Below the pieces are notes generated by a model, which worked only from the letters and a program-made list of their open reading frames with translations, was not told where the DNA came from and made no database searches. Below, in pieces: positions 29,001-38,200 of a DNA stretch of 64,000 bases. The stretch's first letter is position 1. Every line of letters begins with the position of its first letter. The stretch is from Flavobacteriaceae bacterium bin25 (GTDB lineage Bacteria > Bacteroidota > Bacteroidia > Flavobacteriales > Flavobacteriaceae). The stretch covers positions 1 to 64,000 of the forward strand of contig MPMN01000006.1 in NCBI GenBank assembly GCA_002238525.1, read 5' to 3'. The position numbers were made by a program, and so were the translations under genes.

Positions 29001-30039
29001 AATTTTCAGTTTCTTTTTTCCAAACACTCAATCCCCTCCAAGCAGTTCCAATCCATATGTTGCCTTGTCTATCTTCAAATATGTCATTTATGGTATTGTT
29101 CACCAGAGTCCCCGGTAAATTATTGACCTTGGTAAATCGAGCTTCAAACTGGACTTCTTTATTAAATTTGAACAATCCATCACCATCCGTTCCCATCCAG
29201 ATATTTAATGCATCATCTTTCCAGAAAGTTCTGACAATTGAAGGTTCAGGAGTTCCTATCCAACTCCACGGCTCAAATACCTTTTTGGTTTGCGCATCAA
29301 AGCCTACAAGTCCATTTCCTCCAGTACCCAGAAGCAACTTTCCGGATACTGTGCTGGTTATATCCAATATATAGTCCGGGATTCTTAAAGAATACTCGTT
29401 GGAAGTAGTAACCTTTGAAAATTCCTTTAAGTTTGGTTTAAATTGATACAGTCCATTGCCGTTGGACCCGATCCAAATTCGCCCCTTTAAATCTTCATAG
29501 ATACATAAAATATCAATCAAATCATAATCTGAATTACCTTGTATATAATACTTTTGGAACTCATCCCCTTTCTCATCAAATAGACCCAGACCATTATTGG
29601 TTGCTGCCCAAATATGTCCTGAGCTGTCCTGATATAGGGAATGGACAATGTTCGAAGCAAATTTCCCTTTTGTATCCGATTTGCAATAAATGACGAATGT
29701 ATCGGATTCAATGTCGTATCTAGATATCCCTCCTCCAATCGTCCCAATCCATATTCTTCCTTTGTTGTCAATTAATATGTCAGAAACATCATTAGAGGAG
29801 ATGTTGCTATTTTGCCTGGTATAAACTTTAAAGTTCTTGCCATCATATCGGTTCAGTCCATTTTTGGTAGCAATCCAGATAAAACCAATACTATCTTGGG
29901 CAATAGCGGTAACACTACCATTGGACAAACCATTTTCTGTGCCCAGAGTGTTAAATCTCAAATCATCTTGACAAAACACGGCCTGTACGACAGTCCAAGC
30001 GCAAAGAAAAAAAAGTATGTGCACCAAATATTCTTTCAT
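26005..30039 (-). CDS. Hybrid two-component system regulator (HTCS)
   Basis: A one-protein sensor and transcription factor of the type that controls glycan-utilisation loci. I prefer the start MKEYLVHILFF at 30039 because it gives a signal peptide; the open frame extends to 30114. Domain order (numbered from 30114): periplasmic two-bladed propeller repeats with many WIGT/GGGLSYF units (about 50-720), a Y_Y_Y domain (LSPGTYLLKARLAN), a membrane segment (about 815-834), histidine kinase with phospho-acceptor H871 in NISHEIRTP, ATPase with DTGTGIAEEK and GFGIGLSIV, receiver domain with D1169 in SDIMMPEMDG, and a C-terminal AraC-type helix-turn-helix (DVSFMVGYTDRKHFSQEFKK). It probably activates the lipoprotein-susC-susD operon directly downstream. 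Confidence 0.95.
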   Translation of the reverse strand: MKEYLVHILFFLCAWTVVQAVFCQDDLRFNTLGTENGLSNGSVTAIAQDSIGFIWIATKNGLNRYDGKNFKVYTRQNSNISSNDVSDILIDNKGRIWIGTIGGGISRYDIESDTFVIYCKSDTKGKFASNIVHSLYQDSSGHIWAATNNGLGLFDEKGDEFQKYYIQGNSDYDLIDILCIYEDLKGRIWIGSNGNGLYQFKPNLKEFSKVTTSNEYSLRIPDYILDITSTVSGKLLLGTGGNGLVGFDAQTKKVFEPWSWIGTPEPSIVRTFWKDDALNIWMGTDGDGLFKFNKEVQFEARFTKVNNLPGTLVNNTINDIFEDRQGNIWIGTAWRGLSVWKKETENLKHYYSDGIGFDSDPILSLYKNNGSLWMGLDGQGLNVLNMDTKNITRFDKESSVNVESNFVQCIRPSGKDQYWLGTFTNGLILFDKNKGVVKKYKRSETDQNSLPFDDVRDVIVEPSGNLWIATWGGGLSYFKVEDQAFQNYRFSDLYSNSLSSNNVISLMDDGSNLWIGTHGGGLNMYDKEKQEFTHHKNIEGDTKSLGSNYIFSILKGEKDIIWLGTKNGLSKYDKTSGTFSNYNIGDNLNSNTVVSLIRDAAGLLWLGTKRGIFMFDPDDGIPLPIPETKTEFHINSAFMDNDGIAYFGGIKGITAAYTNMQLRKGNDVKIVFTDFKLFNQSQKVEKGTVLSRNIAINNKLELKHNQNVITFGLAALKFPFSRDYDFEVMMEGFEENWRSIGEQSSLTYTNLSPGTYLLKARLANAEINGGNENVKSMQITIAPPLWKTNWAYFLYALTFLAIIWGIRYYTFKWAEIKNNLRTEKLKREKEDEVHHLKQRFFTNISHEIRTPLTLIMGTLNSLKGNFNANEQTKINAVRHSASRLMTLVNELLNIRKLETGNIKLQVSQNNLVTFLHEIFLAFSQQAISKDIEYIFTSENKTILVWFDKVQLEKTIYNLLTNAFKFTPQKGRIEVLVGGKNNFAKILVKDTGTGIAEEKLPHIFNRFYQNEEATDGQIGFGIGLSIVKDIIGLHHGTIKASSKLGHGSTFKIRLPMGKDHFESSQLNFEYTDVEHTGTRSFSEGLEKHSLVSNKEIVVLAVEDNKYLRDFLSDLLSSEYKVITAENGKKGLDLALEHLPDLILSDIMMPEMDGVTLCYTLKTNLLTSHIPVILLTARDMVESIMEGYETGADDYLIKPFHEGVLRTRIKNLLKGRQRLRDRYSKELLLNPKEIALNSPDQQFLEKLQKVLEDKMANPEFHINELAFDMAMSHSGIYKKIKALTGMTLVGFIKDFRLKRAAQILKQHDFAIADVSFMVGYTDRKHFSQEFKKKFGINPSEYGKDLD

Positions 30040-30236
30040 GTCATAAACGCCTTTAGCAAAATTAGAACCCAATGTAAATTGGATCTCAAAAAGATTTCCG
30101 AACCTAAAGTACAAAAACGACTCCCGGCAATTAATTTGTTTGGAACTCTAATGTTAAACCTAACGGTACAGTCAATCTAATAAAAATTATCAGAAGCTAT
30201 TATTTGGGTGCCTTATGAGTTGTTGATAGGACTTGA

Positions 30237-31026
30237 TGGATGAAGACCAGGATGAGATTGGCGAGATAAGTAGTGATTTATATCCTGATGATCGTTTGAT
30301 GGTCTGTGTAAATCCTTGATGGAAAGAAGATCTTCGGAAAACCATAGAGGAATTGCTGACTATTACCGATAGTTATTTGGAAAAGATAGCAAAGAGTGTA
30401 CAAAATGGAACACTTCTAACGGCCGAGCAAATCAATAGGAAAGTAGGGTAGATGATCGGTAAAAGGAATATGGCCAAGCATTATCAGGTCAAGGTGTCCG
30501 ATGGTTTGATAGTGTGGAAACGTCGGACAGAGAAAATTAAGGCCGAAGAAGCTTTGGATGGTATTTATGTGGTTCGAACCAATGTGTCATCCTCAGACCT
30601 GGGGACATCAGAAACTGTAGAAGCTTATAAATCATTATCTTTTGTGGAACAAGCTTTTCGTTCCATCAAGACTACTTCCTTGCGAATCCGTCCTATTTAT
30701 GTTTATAGTGAGACCCCATGTAAGAGGTCATGTGTTTCTATGTATACTGGGATATTATATGGAATGGCATTTGAAACGTGAACTGGCACCTTTATTGTTC
30801 ATTGATGAGCACAAGGATAAAGGCAAAGCAAAACGAACTACACCTGTTGGCAAGGCACAGATATCAGATAGTGCCATAAAGAAATAGAACGCCAGAACTA
30901 TAGAAGATGGCCATCCTATACACAGCTTCAAAACTCTGATGAAAGATCTGGTAACCTTGACGTTGAATGAGGCAAGTCCGCCTGGAGATTCTGACCGAGT
31001 GATTCATGTAATGTCTCAGGCAACGG
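30237..31026 (+). pseudogene. IS1634-family transposase, C-terminal two-thirds, broken
   Basis: The frame reads EDQDEIGEISSDLYPDDRLM, then after a stop near 30318 KTIEELLTITDSYLEKIAKS, and after a second stop near 30449 KRNMAKHYQVKVSDG, EALDGIYVVRTNVSS and LSFVEQAFRSIKTTSLRIRP, the DDE-domain signature of IS1634-type transposases. A frameshift near 30715 is followed by GHVFLCILGYYMEWHLKREL. A stop follows KK near 30887, and the C-terminal LNEASPPGDSDRVIHVMSQA ends where a 425-bp element is inserted. At least four lesions make it dead. Confidence 0.85.
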
Positions 31027-31036
31027 AGATTTAAAG

Positions 31037-31461
31037 CGCAAGTTTGTCAAAAGCGCATTTTTTTTATTTCGTAAAAATTTTTTTTAGTCATTTTATTGAA
31101 TAACTTACAACTATCAATTCTTTTTATTATCACATTTATATTCATGAATAGATTTAAATGCCATATATATAATTTTGTTTTGAAATCTTAGTTGTAGTGG
31201 ATATATGGTTTTTAGATTTAGGAATTTTATTATCTTAGCCTCCGCAAAGTTTTACTTTATGCTTATACAAACAAAAATCAATATTCCCAAAATCAAAACA
31301 TAATAAGGCTGTCTTTTCCTTTTGTAGACAGGATTTCTTGACCAAATAATTTTCCCTAATGAACAGATCAAAACGGTTCAACCAAGAGGGCTTTGTTGTA
31401 GTGGATAGATTTATAAGTGGTTGATTATCAATACTAGAATGTCGATTTTGACAAACTTGCG
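31037..31461. mobile_element. 425-bp element with CGCAAGTTTGTCAAAA inverted ends
   Basis: The left end CGCAAGTTTGTCAAAAGCG (31037) and the right end CGATTTTGACAAACTTGCG (31443-31461) are near-perfect terminal inverted repeats. AAAG flanks both sides, a possible 4-bp target duplication. It splits the IS1634 copy: transposase codes stop at 31026 and that element's terminus resumes at 31464. The right 80 bp are shared with 12931-12978/13084-13120, 34706-34790 and, worn, 41820-41887. It has no transposase frame and so is non-autonomous. I cannot name the IS family. Confidence 0.7.
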
Positions 31462-31463
31462 AA

Positions 31464-31600
31464 AGGAGGGTATTAGAACTTATTGGTATTGATCAGAACA
31501 AAATGTGTCTATTAAAGTAACAGTTGGAAATGGCACCTTTTTCAGGCTTGGTAAGGGTTTTGGGTGTATTTCGACCCGAAAGTCAGGTTTAAGCCCGGGG
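31464..31600 (+). mobile_element. IS1634-type right terminus, displaced
   Basis: This is the 3' terminal part of the IS1634 copy whose transposase lies at 30237-31026. It carries CTTATTGGTATTGATCAGAA, then AAGTAACAGTTGGAAATGG and the terminal repeat CCCGAAAGTCAGGTTTAA. It is almost identical to 18560-18680. Confidence 0.75.
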
Positions 31601-31629
31601 ACTAAGTCCTTGGTATAAGTCGATTTTTC

Positions 31630-31779
31630 CTATTTTATCAAAAGAAGCATCTTAACTTTACCTTTATTGGTAAGGATATTTTGCTTAGCTAAGAGATTTT
31701 TTAGTTCGTTCACACTCTCTTTTACTTGTATGTCTATTTGTTTTGGTATAGAGAATTCTTTTAGGTAGCTACCTAGCAT
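31630..31779 (-). pseudogene. IS630-like transposase, N-terminal fragment
   Basis: A 49-codon minus-strand frame that gives MLGSYLKEFSIPKQIDIQVK, then ESVNELKNLLAKQNILTNKG, then KVKMLLLIK and a TAG stop. The pattern ESVxELxxLLxKQ followed by KxKMLLLIK resembles the first helix of the DNA-binding domain of IS630-family transposases. The remaining 80 percent of such a protein is absent, so it is a truncated relic. Its 5' side runs into a sequence that resembles the end of the 105-bp MITE (31846-31872). The family call is moderate. Confidence 0.4.
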
Positions 31780-31845
31780 AAAGCAAGTTTATAAATTAAT
31801 TGAGTAATATATATTTCTATATTTTATTATAAACCAAAACCATTT

Positions 31846-31874
31846 TGAGCAATTATAACGTGTAAATGATATAA
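31846..31874 (-). repeat. MITE-like terminal sequence beside the IS630 fragment
   Basis: Read on the minus strand, this end is TATCATTTACACGTTATAAT followed by TGCTCA: a TACCAT-like hexamer with TTGCTCA at offset 20-26, the same spacing as in both ends of the 105-bp MITE. It is next followed by TAA, as in copy B. It could be the end of the autonomous IS630-like parent of that MITE. The segment 31875-32129 beyond it shows nothing. Confidence 0.4.
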
Positions 31875-32129
31875 GCCTAGTGGCTGCCCTCCTGATTAAA
31901 CATTATCGAAAAAAAAGAAGATCTTCCTTAAAGGGATAGCTATGCTCAAATCGTGTAAAATTTACATGATTTCATGCTCACAAGGCTTCATTTAAATCAA
32001 AAAACAAACTACACAAATTAAAATACTAACAAGCACGAAGAAAATCTATTTCTTGAAAGTTCAAAAAAATATTCAGAACAAAAGCTCTAATTTGAGGCTA
32101 GGATGAATAATTCGGGTTAATTCTATCAG

Positions 32130-34115
32130 TTATTTTTTTAACAGAATGCTTCTAACATGTTTGAAATCATTTACGTCTTTATAACGTCCATCTTCATTTT
32201 GGGTTGCGTATTTGATGGCCTTTAACTGATCTTCTTTATTGATACTACCTTTATCGCGAATCATGCTGAAAAGTTCAAAATCCTCTATTCCCTCTTTCAG
32301 CAACTCCCATCTTATACTGGAAATAGGACCATTCTCACCTGGATATATGTAATAATCATCCCCTTGGGAATGAAGAAAAACGGGTTTGTTGAAAGGATCC
32401 GAGGTCCAATTGTTATACGCCCATCGGAGATAACCATCTGTATTATGTTTTAGTGCAAGCCAAGGTATCAAACGTGCCTCTATAGCCGGTGAATAGGTCA
32501 GCGTATTGGGATGTGACGGTTCTGCACAGAGATAAAAAGTAGTTACCTTGCCCTTCTCGTTTCTATTGACAATCTCAGGAAGAACTGGAATGGCAGCTTT
32601 TTCTTCCAAAGGTTGATCAGGAAAAAACATATAGGAAATAGAAAGATTTTGTGCATAGATTGTAGCCTCTGGATGCCCTGCGATAATGATTCTGTCCAGT
32701 AACTCAGGTGCAGATTTTTCTATAATGGCCATAATTTGGTACAGGACGTCATCGGGTTTTTCATCAAATCCTAAAAAGGTGTTTTCATACCATCCTTTTT
32801 CTATCAAATGACGTTTGAAATCCAACAAAAATGCTTCCCATATTTCGGCATATTCCTCTTCGAAGACCCCCAAGTTTATTTCTTTATGACTACCTACATT
32901 TTGATCCCAGAATTTAATTTTTTGATCCGTTCGGAATGGTGTCATCGAATATGCATTGATTGAACCTTTAATGCCCAAATTCATTGCCAATTCAACATAT
33001 TTGTCAAAAATGGTATAATCGAATTGCCATTTGTTTTCTTCAGTTTTTATCCAATTGACCATACTTTTATAACCAAACTCAATTTGCGAATGTGTACCTC
33101 CATTGATCCAAGGTTTATGCCATGGTTCATGGGTAAAAACAGTTGTAATGTTCTTGCCTCCACGTGAGAGATAATCTTCAAGGTAAACCTTTATTAATTG
33201 CCAATGTTCTTCCGACCAATGATCTACCCGGTAATATTCAGAAATGGAACTCGGATTGAACCATAAATCAAGATGAAACCCATAGGAATCGGGGTCGGGA
33301 AGTGTAGGCTCGTCAATTTCTATTTGTAGCGGGATCTGCCATTCGTGTATTACTTCGGCCCCGGAAGCAGAGAAAGAAATATGACCATTGTAAACCCCTG
33401 CCCTTATATTTGACGGTACTTTGAATGTAAACCAGAATGGTTGTGCTGTATACGGTTCCAGTTTAGCCACCTTAAAATCGATAAGAGCATCCGCCACAAC
33501 ATTGGGATTCATATCACCTGATGTTTCCTCTCCAATTATTTCTTCCATCATAGGCGACCAGACATATTCGCTTCTAGCTCTTGATACCGGCAAGTACTTT
33601 ACCATTCTAACACGAGATTGTGTACTTTCAAAAATCTCTTGTTCGTTTGAAATTAAATCACCAACTGAAACTTTCACATCCAACATAGAATCCCTTGCAG
33701 CCAAAACCAACTGAGCCGAAATTTGCTCATTCCTTATTCCAAAAATACGTAGCGTATCTTGTATATCAAGGGGATGAATGGTAAAGCTGTTCAATGATGG
33801 ATTTTTCACTAGCTCATCTTCTTTAAACTTTCTCGGGTAACGGGGTACTTTAATTAGGGAGGACGTTTCGAAATCCTGGGTAGGAACCCAGGTTATTAAT
33901 TTACCAGGGGGTAGGACCTCATCTACGTTTAACATCAACCACCTAAAATTTTCTTCCTCCTTGACTTGGATAAGAGTTGATGAAGTAGGAGATTTTGAAT
34001 TTCCATCCAAACAGGATTTCAAAAAAAATGACATTCCTAAACAAGCTGTCATAAGAGTTACTCTTTTAGTGAGGACTCGGTAAACGGTATATCGCATATG
34101 CCAAAGAAATAACAA
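32130..34115 (-). CDS. GH123/DUF4091-type glycoside hydrolase, lipoprotein
   Basis: A predicted secreted or surface glycosidase; known GH123 enzymes are beta-N-acetylgalactosaminidases. The lipoprotein signal ends at FFLKSC; the start may be the second or third Met. After an N-terminal beta-sandwich (about 60-270, with YTAQPFWFTFKVPSNIRAGV), the catalytic barrel begins at about 270 (YGFHLDLWFNPSS). It contains TVFTHEPWHKP, and D451-E452 in FLGFDEKPDD, which corresponds to the Asp-Glu pair used in substrate-assisted catalysis by GH123. The C-terminus has GYLRWAYNNW and SIRWELLKEGIEDFELF, typical of DUF4091 proteins. It lies on the same strand as the SusCD operon but is separated by IS debris. 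Confidence 0.8.
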   Translation of the reverse strand: MLFLWHMRYTVYRVLTKRVTLMTACLGMSFFLKSCLDGNSKSPTSSTLIQVKEEENFRWLMLNVDEVLPPGKLITWVPTQDFETSSLIKVPRYPRKFKEDELVKNPSLNSFTIHPLDIQDTLRIFGIRNEQISAQLVLAARDSMLDVKVSVGDLISNEQEIFESTQSRVRMVKYLPVSRARSEYVWSPMMEEIIGEETSGDMNPNVVADALIDFKVAKLEPYTAQPFWFTFKVPSNIRAGVYNGHISFSASGAEVIHEWQIPLQIEIDEPTLPDPDSYGFHLDLWFNPSSISEYYRVDHWSEEHWQLIKVYLEDYLSRGGKNITTVFTHEPWHKPWINGGTHSQIEFGYKSMVNWIKTEENKWQFDYTIFDKYVELAMNLGIKGSINAYSMTPFRTDQKIKFWDQNVGSHKEINLGVFEEEYAEIWEAFLLDFKRHLIEKGWYENTFLGFDEKPDDVLYQIMAIIEKSAPELLDRIIIAGHPEATIYAQNLSISYMFFPDQPLEEKAAIPVLPEIVNRNEKGKVTTFYLCAEPSHPNTLTYSPAIEARLIPWLALKHNTDGYLRWAYNNWTSDPFNKPVFLHSQGDDYYIYPGENGPISSIRWELLKEGIEDFELFSMIRDKGSINKEDQLKAIKYATQNEDGRYKDVNDFKHVRSILLKK

Positions 34116-34420
34116 CTAAATATATTTTAGAGGTGTTTTTTTTGGATTTTAAGGTAGGTATTCTGGTACTCATCAACACAAAGCAATTGGGTATGAAGAC
34201 AAATGATAACTAATTCAAATCTTCTTTACCTCAGAACTCAGAAAACACACTTTTAAAAATTAGTTTTTAGGATTGTATTTTCAGCCAATATTGACTCTTT
34301 TTGAACTTCTTGCATCATGGTTCTTCTTAAGAATTTGACTTTAAAATCTACCCAATACGCAAAAGCAATAAACTCTCCTGTCCTTAACCGAAAGAAAATC
34401 TCTAACCTTCTCTTGAGTAT
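34116..34420. other. Intergenic, nothing recognised
   Basis: An AT-rich 305-bp spacer upstream of the GH123-like gene. It should hold that gene's promoter, but no clear TAnnTTTG element was found in minus sense. The right part adjoins the conjugation-gene relic. Confidence 0.4.
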
Positions 34421-34703
34421 TTACTTTTCTCCTTTGGTAATTCGATCTTCCCAAGAAAGAAATGTTTCATTGCTCACACTTTGGGTCAAGTTCTTCACAA
34501 TTTCAAAGAAACGTTCATAGTATTTGCCAGTATCGGGGTCATTGACCTTACCAAAAAACTGATAGGAAAGATTGTTCAATATGGTCTTCCTCACTTTGTC
34601 CCGATAGAGATTATCGTTCTGAATCTTGTCCTGCATCACATAGACAGTGGCAATGTCATAGCTACGGAGGGTAGTAGGGATTCGGTACATGTTGGGCAGT
34701 TTT
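34421..34703 (-). pseudogene. TraG/MobC-type conjugative coupling protein, C-terminal relic
   Basis: The minus-strand frame gives LPNMYRIPTTLRSYDIATVY, then VMQDKIQNDNLYRDKVRKTI, LNNLSYQFFGKVNDPDTGKY and YERFFEIVKNLTQSVSN. This matches the C-terminal ATPase region of the VirD4-like coupling proteins of Bacteroidota conjugative transposons. Only about 95 codons survive. On the 5' side the frame is cut exactly where the long repeat (34706) begins, so that element probably inserted into, or deleted, the gene. It is evidence that an integrative conjugative element once occupied the island. Confidence 0.75.
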
Positions 34704-34705
34704 AT

Positions 34706-35100
34706 CACAAGTTTGTCAAAATTGACATTGTTGTATTGATAATCAACCACTTATAGATCTATCCACTACAACAAAGCCTTCTTATTTGAACTGATATTGT
34801 CGCTTTATAAGGGGGATAATTTTGTCCATTTCGGCTTTTAGACGGGTAATTGTAAGTATTTTCGGCTCTTGTAGGGTTACCATTTTAAGTTGGATAATTG
34901 TATATAAAATCATTCGCATAACCGGTTTGTATGTAAAATCATTCTAAGTATTATTAAAAGTACATAGTTAAAATTTATAAAAAATTAAATTACGGTGCAA
35001 TTATAATGATTTTCATTACTTTCAATAGTTGAGAATCAGAACGAATCGGATTAAATAAGTGTTGAAACAAAAGGGTGTAAAATAAATCGTGGCTGGTCGA
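34706..35100 (+). repeat. Long direct repeat, copy 2 (empty MITE site)
   Basis: Same orientation as 12931-13403 and homologous along its length, with a 28-bp local duplication near 34905-34935. It lacks the 105-bp MITE: the uninterrupted site reads CAACCACTTATAGATCTATC at about 34743-34762. It starts with CACAAGTTTGTCAAAATTG, the end shared with the 425-bp element. From 35101 to 35216 nothing is recognised except a GGGAGTATCCCAA at 35159 that recalls the IS256-type left end. Confidence 0.75.
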
Positions 35101-35216
35101 ATTTACTTTTAAAGGAGGTACCGCGCTACATAAACGTTATTTGAAAAATGATTTAAGAGGGAGTATCCCAATTATTTTAGAGTACCCAGTATTTAATAGT
35201 CTCCTTGAATTTAAGT

Positions 35217-38200
35217 TTAAATCTGAGGGGAATCAAATAATATTCGTTCGACTATTGAAATCTTCTGATTAACCGATTTATCTGTCTCACTGTAATTTTC
35301 AAATTCATTCTTCACCCACATAAGGCTCTTTGAATCATGATGTGTATTTAATACTTCCCGAATACTATTCATTTTTGAAGATGATTCTAACTTTTGAGCC
35401 GCAACTAATTGGGCTAATAGAGTTGTGTCTTCCTTATCTATCTTTTCAGAACTGTAATTCATTACTTTTTCGTAATAGTAATTAGCTTCATTCAATTCAT
35501 TTTCCACCTCTTTAGCCACAGCAGTAATAAAATCAGCAATTCGGTCATCAACATGATAGGGTTTACCTACACCTATGTTTTTAGGCCAAGATCTGGATTT
35601 TTCTGCAAAGATCATTGCCTGCTTCAATTTTCCTGACTTTAAAAATTTGAAGGACTGTTTGGTGGCCGCCTGATAATATATGGTCCTTCCCTCAGAAAAA
35701 CCTTCGTAAGGAATTAAGGTGTGTTTTTCCAATATTTTTAAACAAGCTGAATAATCTTTTTGTGCCAATAGAGTCTTTGCCAAATGAACAATAACTTCAG
35801 AATTGCTTCTATTTGATCTATACGCCTTTTTTGCATGATGTAGCCCTTTGCTTAGATCCTCATTTTTTATGAAGTATTCACTGAGGTGTTTATTTACTCG
35901 CCAGTCGTCTGGATCTAATTGAAATGCTTTTTCTAAATCTGTTTCGATTTTATTTGCTTGTTCTGAAAAAAGAATAGATCGTGCAATATAAAATGCAGAA
36001 TAATCAGGTTCCATTTTACATTTTTCAAAATAGTTTTTTGCCTTTTTCAGATTGTTTAAATGCCAATGTATAAGCCCCAAATAGTATCGGGTCTTCCAGT
36101 GGCTCTTGTCTGTTAAACTATTCTCCAAAACTTGTACGGATTCCTGCCTAAAAGGAAATACAAATTCAGGACTTGCTTCAAGAGCTCTGTTAAGGGATAA
36201 ATTTGCCAAAGAATTGTTGCCTAGGGTTTTGTACAAAAAAGCCAGCCAATAATCTACAAGAACATCCTGAGAAGCGATTTCCAAAACCTTTATGGCATCC
36301 TCAAATAATTCTAATTCATAATAGAATATACCTAATTCTAAATAGTTTTGAGCTGGAAATTCCCCCGTTGTTTTACTCCTTATTATTTTTAGACTATCAG
36401 GACTAGGATATTGCAAAAACTTTTCAATTTCTGAGAAATTATGGGTGGCATCATAATCTTCTATTTTAGATAATGTAGCCCTAGCCACCTCGTAATTTCC
36501 TAATATTCGGTGAATAATCGCCTTAATTTTATAAGAGTTATAATGCTTTGAATTACTCGATAAACTTTTATCCAAGTAGTTTAGAGCCTTGTTATACTCT
36601 TTTGCCTTAAAGTGAATTTTCGCCATTTCATAATAAGATGCCGACCGATATTGTGGCGAAGCGACCGCAATAGAGAAACCACTTAGGGCATCATATTTGT
36701 TTTTTAATTTTACATGAACTAGCCCATATACATAATTCCCTTCTGGGTCATAGGTATTTATTGCAAGAGCTTTTTGTGCATACGACAAAGCCACTTTGTA
36801 ATTCATCTTTCGGTAGTTTAACAAAGCTAATCGACTCAAAGCAGGTAAAAATGTCTTTTCGATAGCAATACTTTTCTTGTAAAATTTTTCTGCATCTGAG
36901 TGATTTCTTTGTGCTTCAAATTCTTTTCCTTTTATATAATTGCCAAAGGCTGAATTCCAGTTAAAGGCTTCTTGGGCTTCTAAGGGCCTATTCAAATCTC
37001 TAGTTTCTGAGCTATAGACCAACTTATCCTTTCCTATGTTTAGATTAATGTCTTCTCCCTTTTTTGATTCAATAAAGATGGAATCCGTTTCTAATGGTTC
37101 TAAGTTTATGTGATTAGAATACACATTCTCCCCATCTATTGTAAGCCTAATTTCTTCATCAATTTTTTGCAGTGGACTAATACGAATTTCATAACCCTGT
37201 TCTCTTTCAACTAGGTTTAAAAGACCCAAAGGGGAACTCGCTACTACATTTTCAATATCTTTAAAGGGAAACCAATATTCCTCCATCAGATCATTTTCTC
37301 CGGGCAAGAACTCTTGATGTTTAAACGGCGTTTTGGTACTCAACTCTGCAGCCTGATTAAATAATTTACCAGATTGCCACTCAATATACTGACCATCACT
37401 ATCAGTTAGTAAATCCTCCCAAATCATGCCCTGGTCGGAAAGTCCCCAGATCCATATCTTTTTGCCGGGTTTTTCATCATATAGAGAATAACGACCGAAA
37501 CCAAATTTTTCATCGTGCCAATATCCTCCAAAGAAATTCGTATGGCTATTTAAGACGTGATAAGATTTGTAACTTCCAAAATCATTTTTTTCATAAAAAG
37601 AAATATCCCGACTGTTCTCTAAAGGAAATTTCCCTACTTCTCCATCATGTCCGATATAATTGGTGCCTGGATAAATAAATTGTAGATTACCACTGGCTTT
37701 GGCAGCTGCATTCATCCAATGATAATAGGAGGTTGGGAGATTAGAACTATTGTACCAAGAAGTTTTTGTTTTAAAGTATGCTTTATCTGGTTCTAAACTA
37801 ATTTCTACGTTCCATCTTGTCCTTGAAGTTAAATCATAGGATCCAACGGTACAACTAACACTTCCATCATCATTAACTTGTGTTGTGTAGTCTACTGGCG
37901 TTGCACAATTAGGCGTATGCCCAATGGTTCCAAAATTAAATTCAATTCCACCAGAAGTCCAGGGACCTCTTATTGAAATACTTCGAAATTTGGCTGAGTT
38001 GTTAAAATACACAAATTCTTTCCCTGTGGATTTCTCAATAGCACCCCAAACTTTTCCTCCTATGTCTGGGCATACATATACTTTGATGTAATCATTTTCA
38101 AGAACCACCATCTTCCAATTTTTATCATATCCTTTGGATGTATAGCCTTGAAACTTAAAATAGGGATAGATTCGATTGATATCAGGAATTGGATTAGGTT

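Noticed and set aside
30452..30887. Two overlapping open frames as separate genes
   Set aside because: They are the two sides of one frameshift in a dead IS1634-type transposase.
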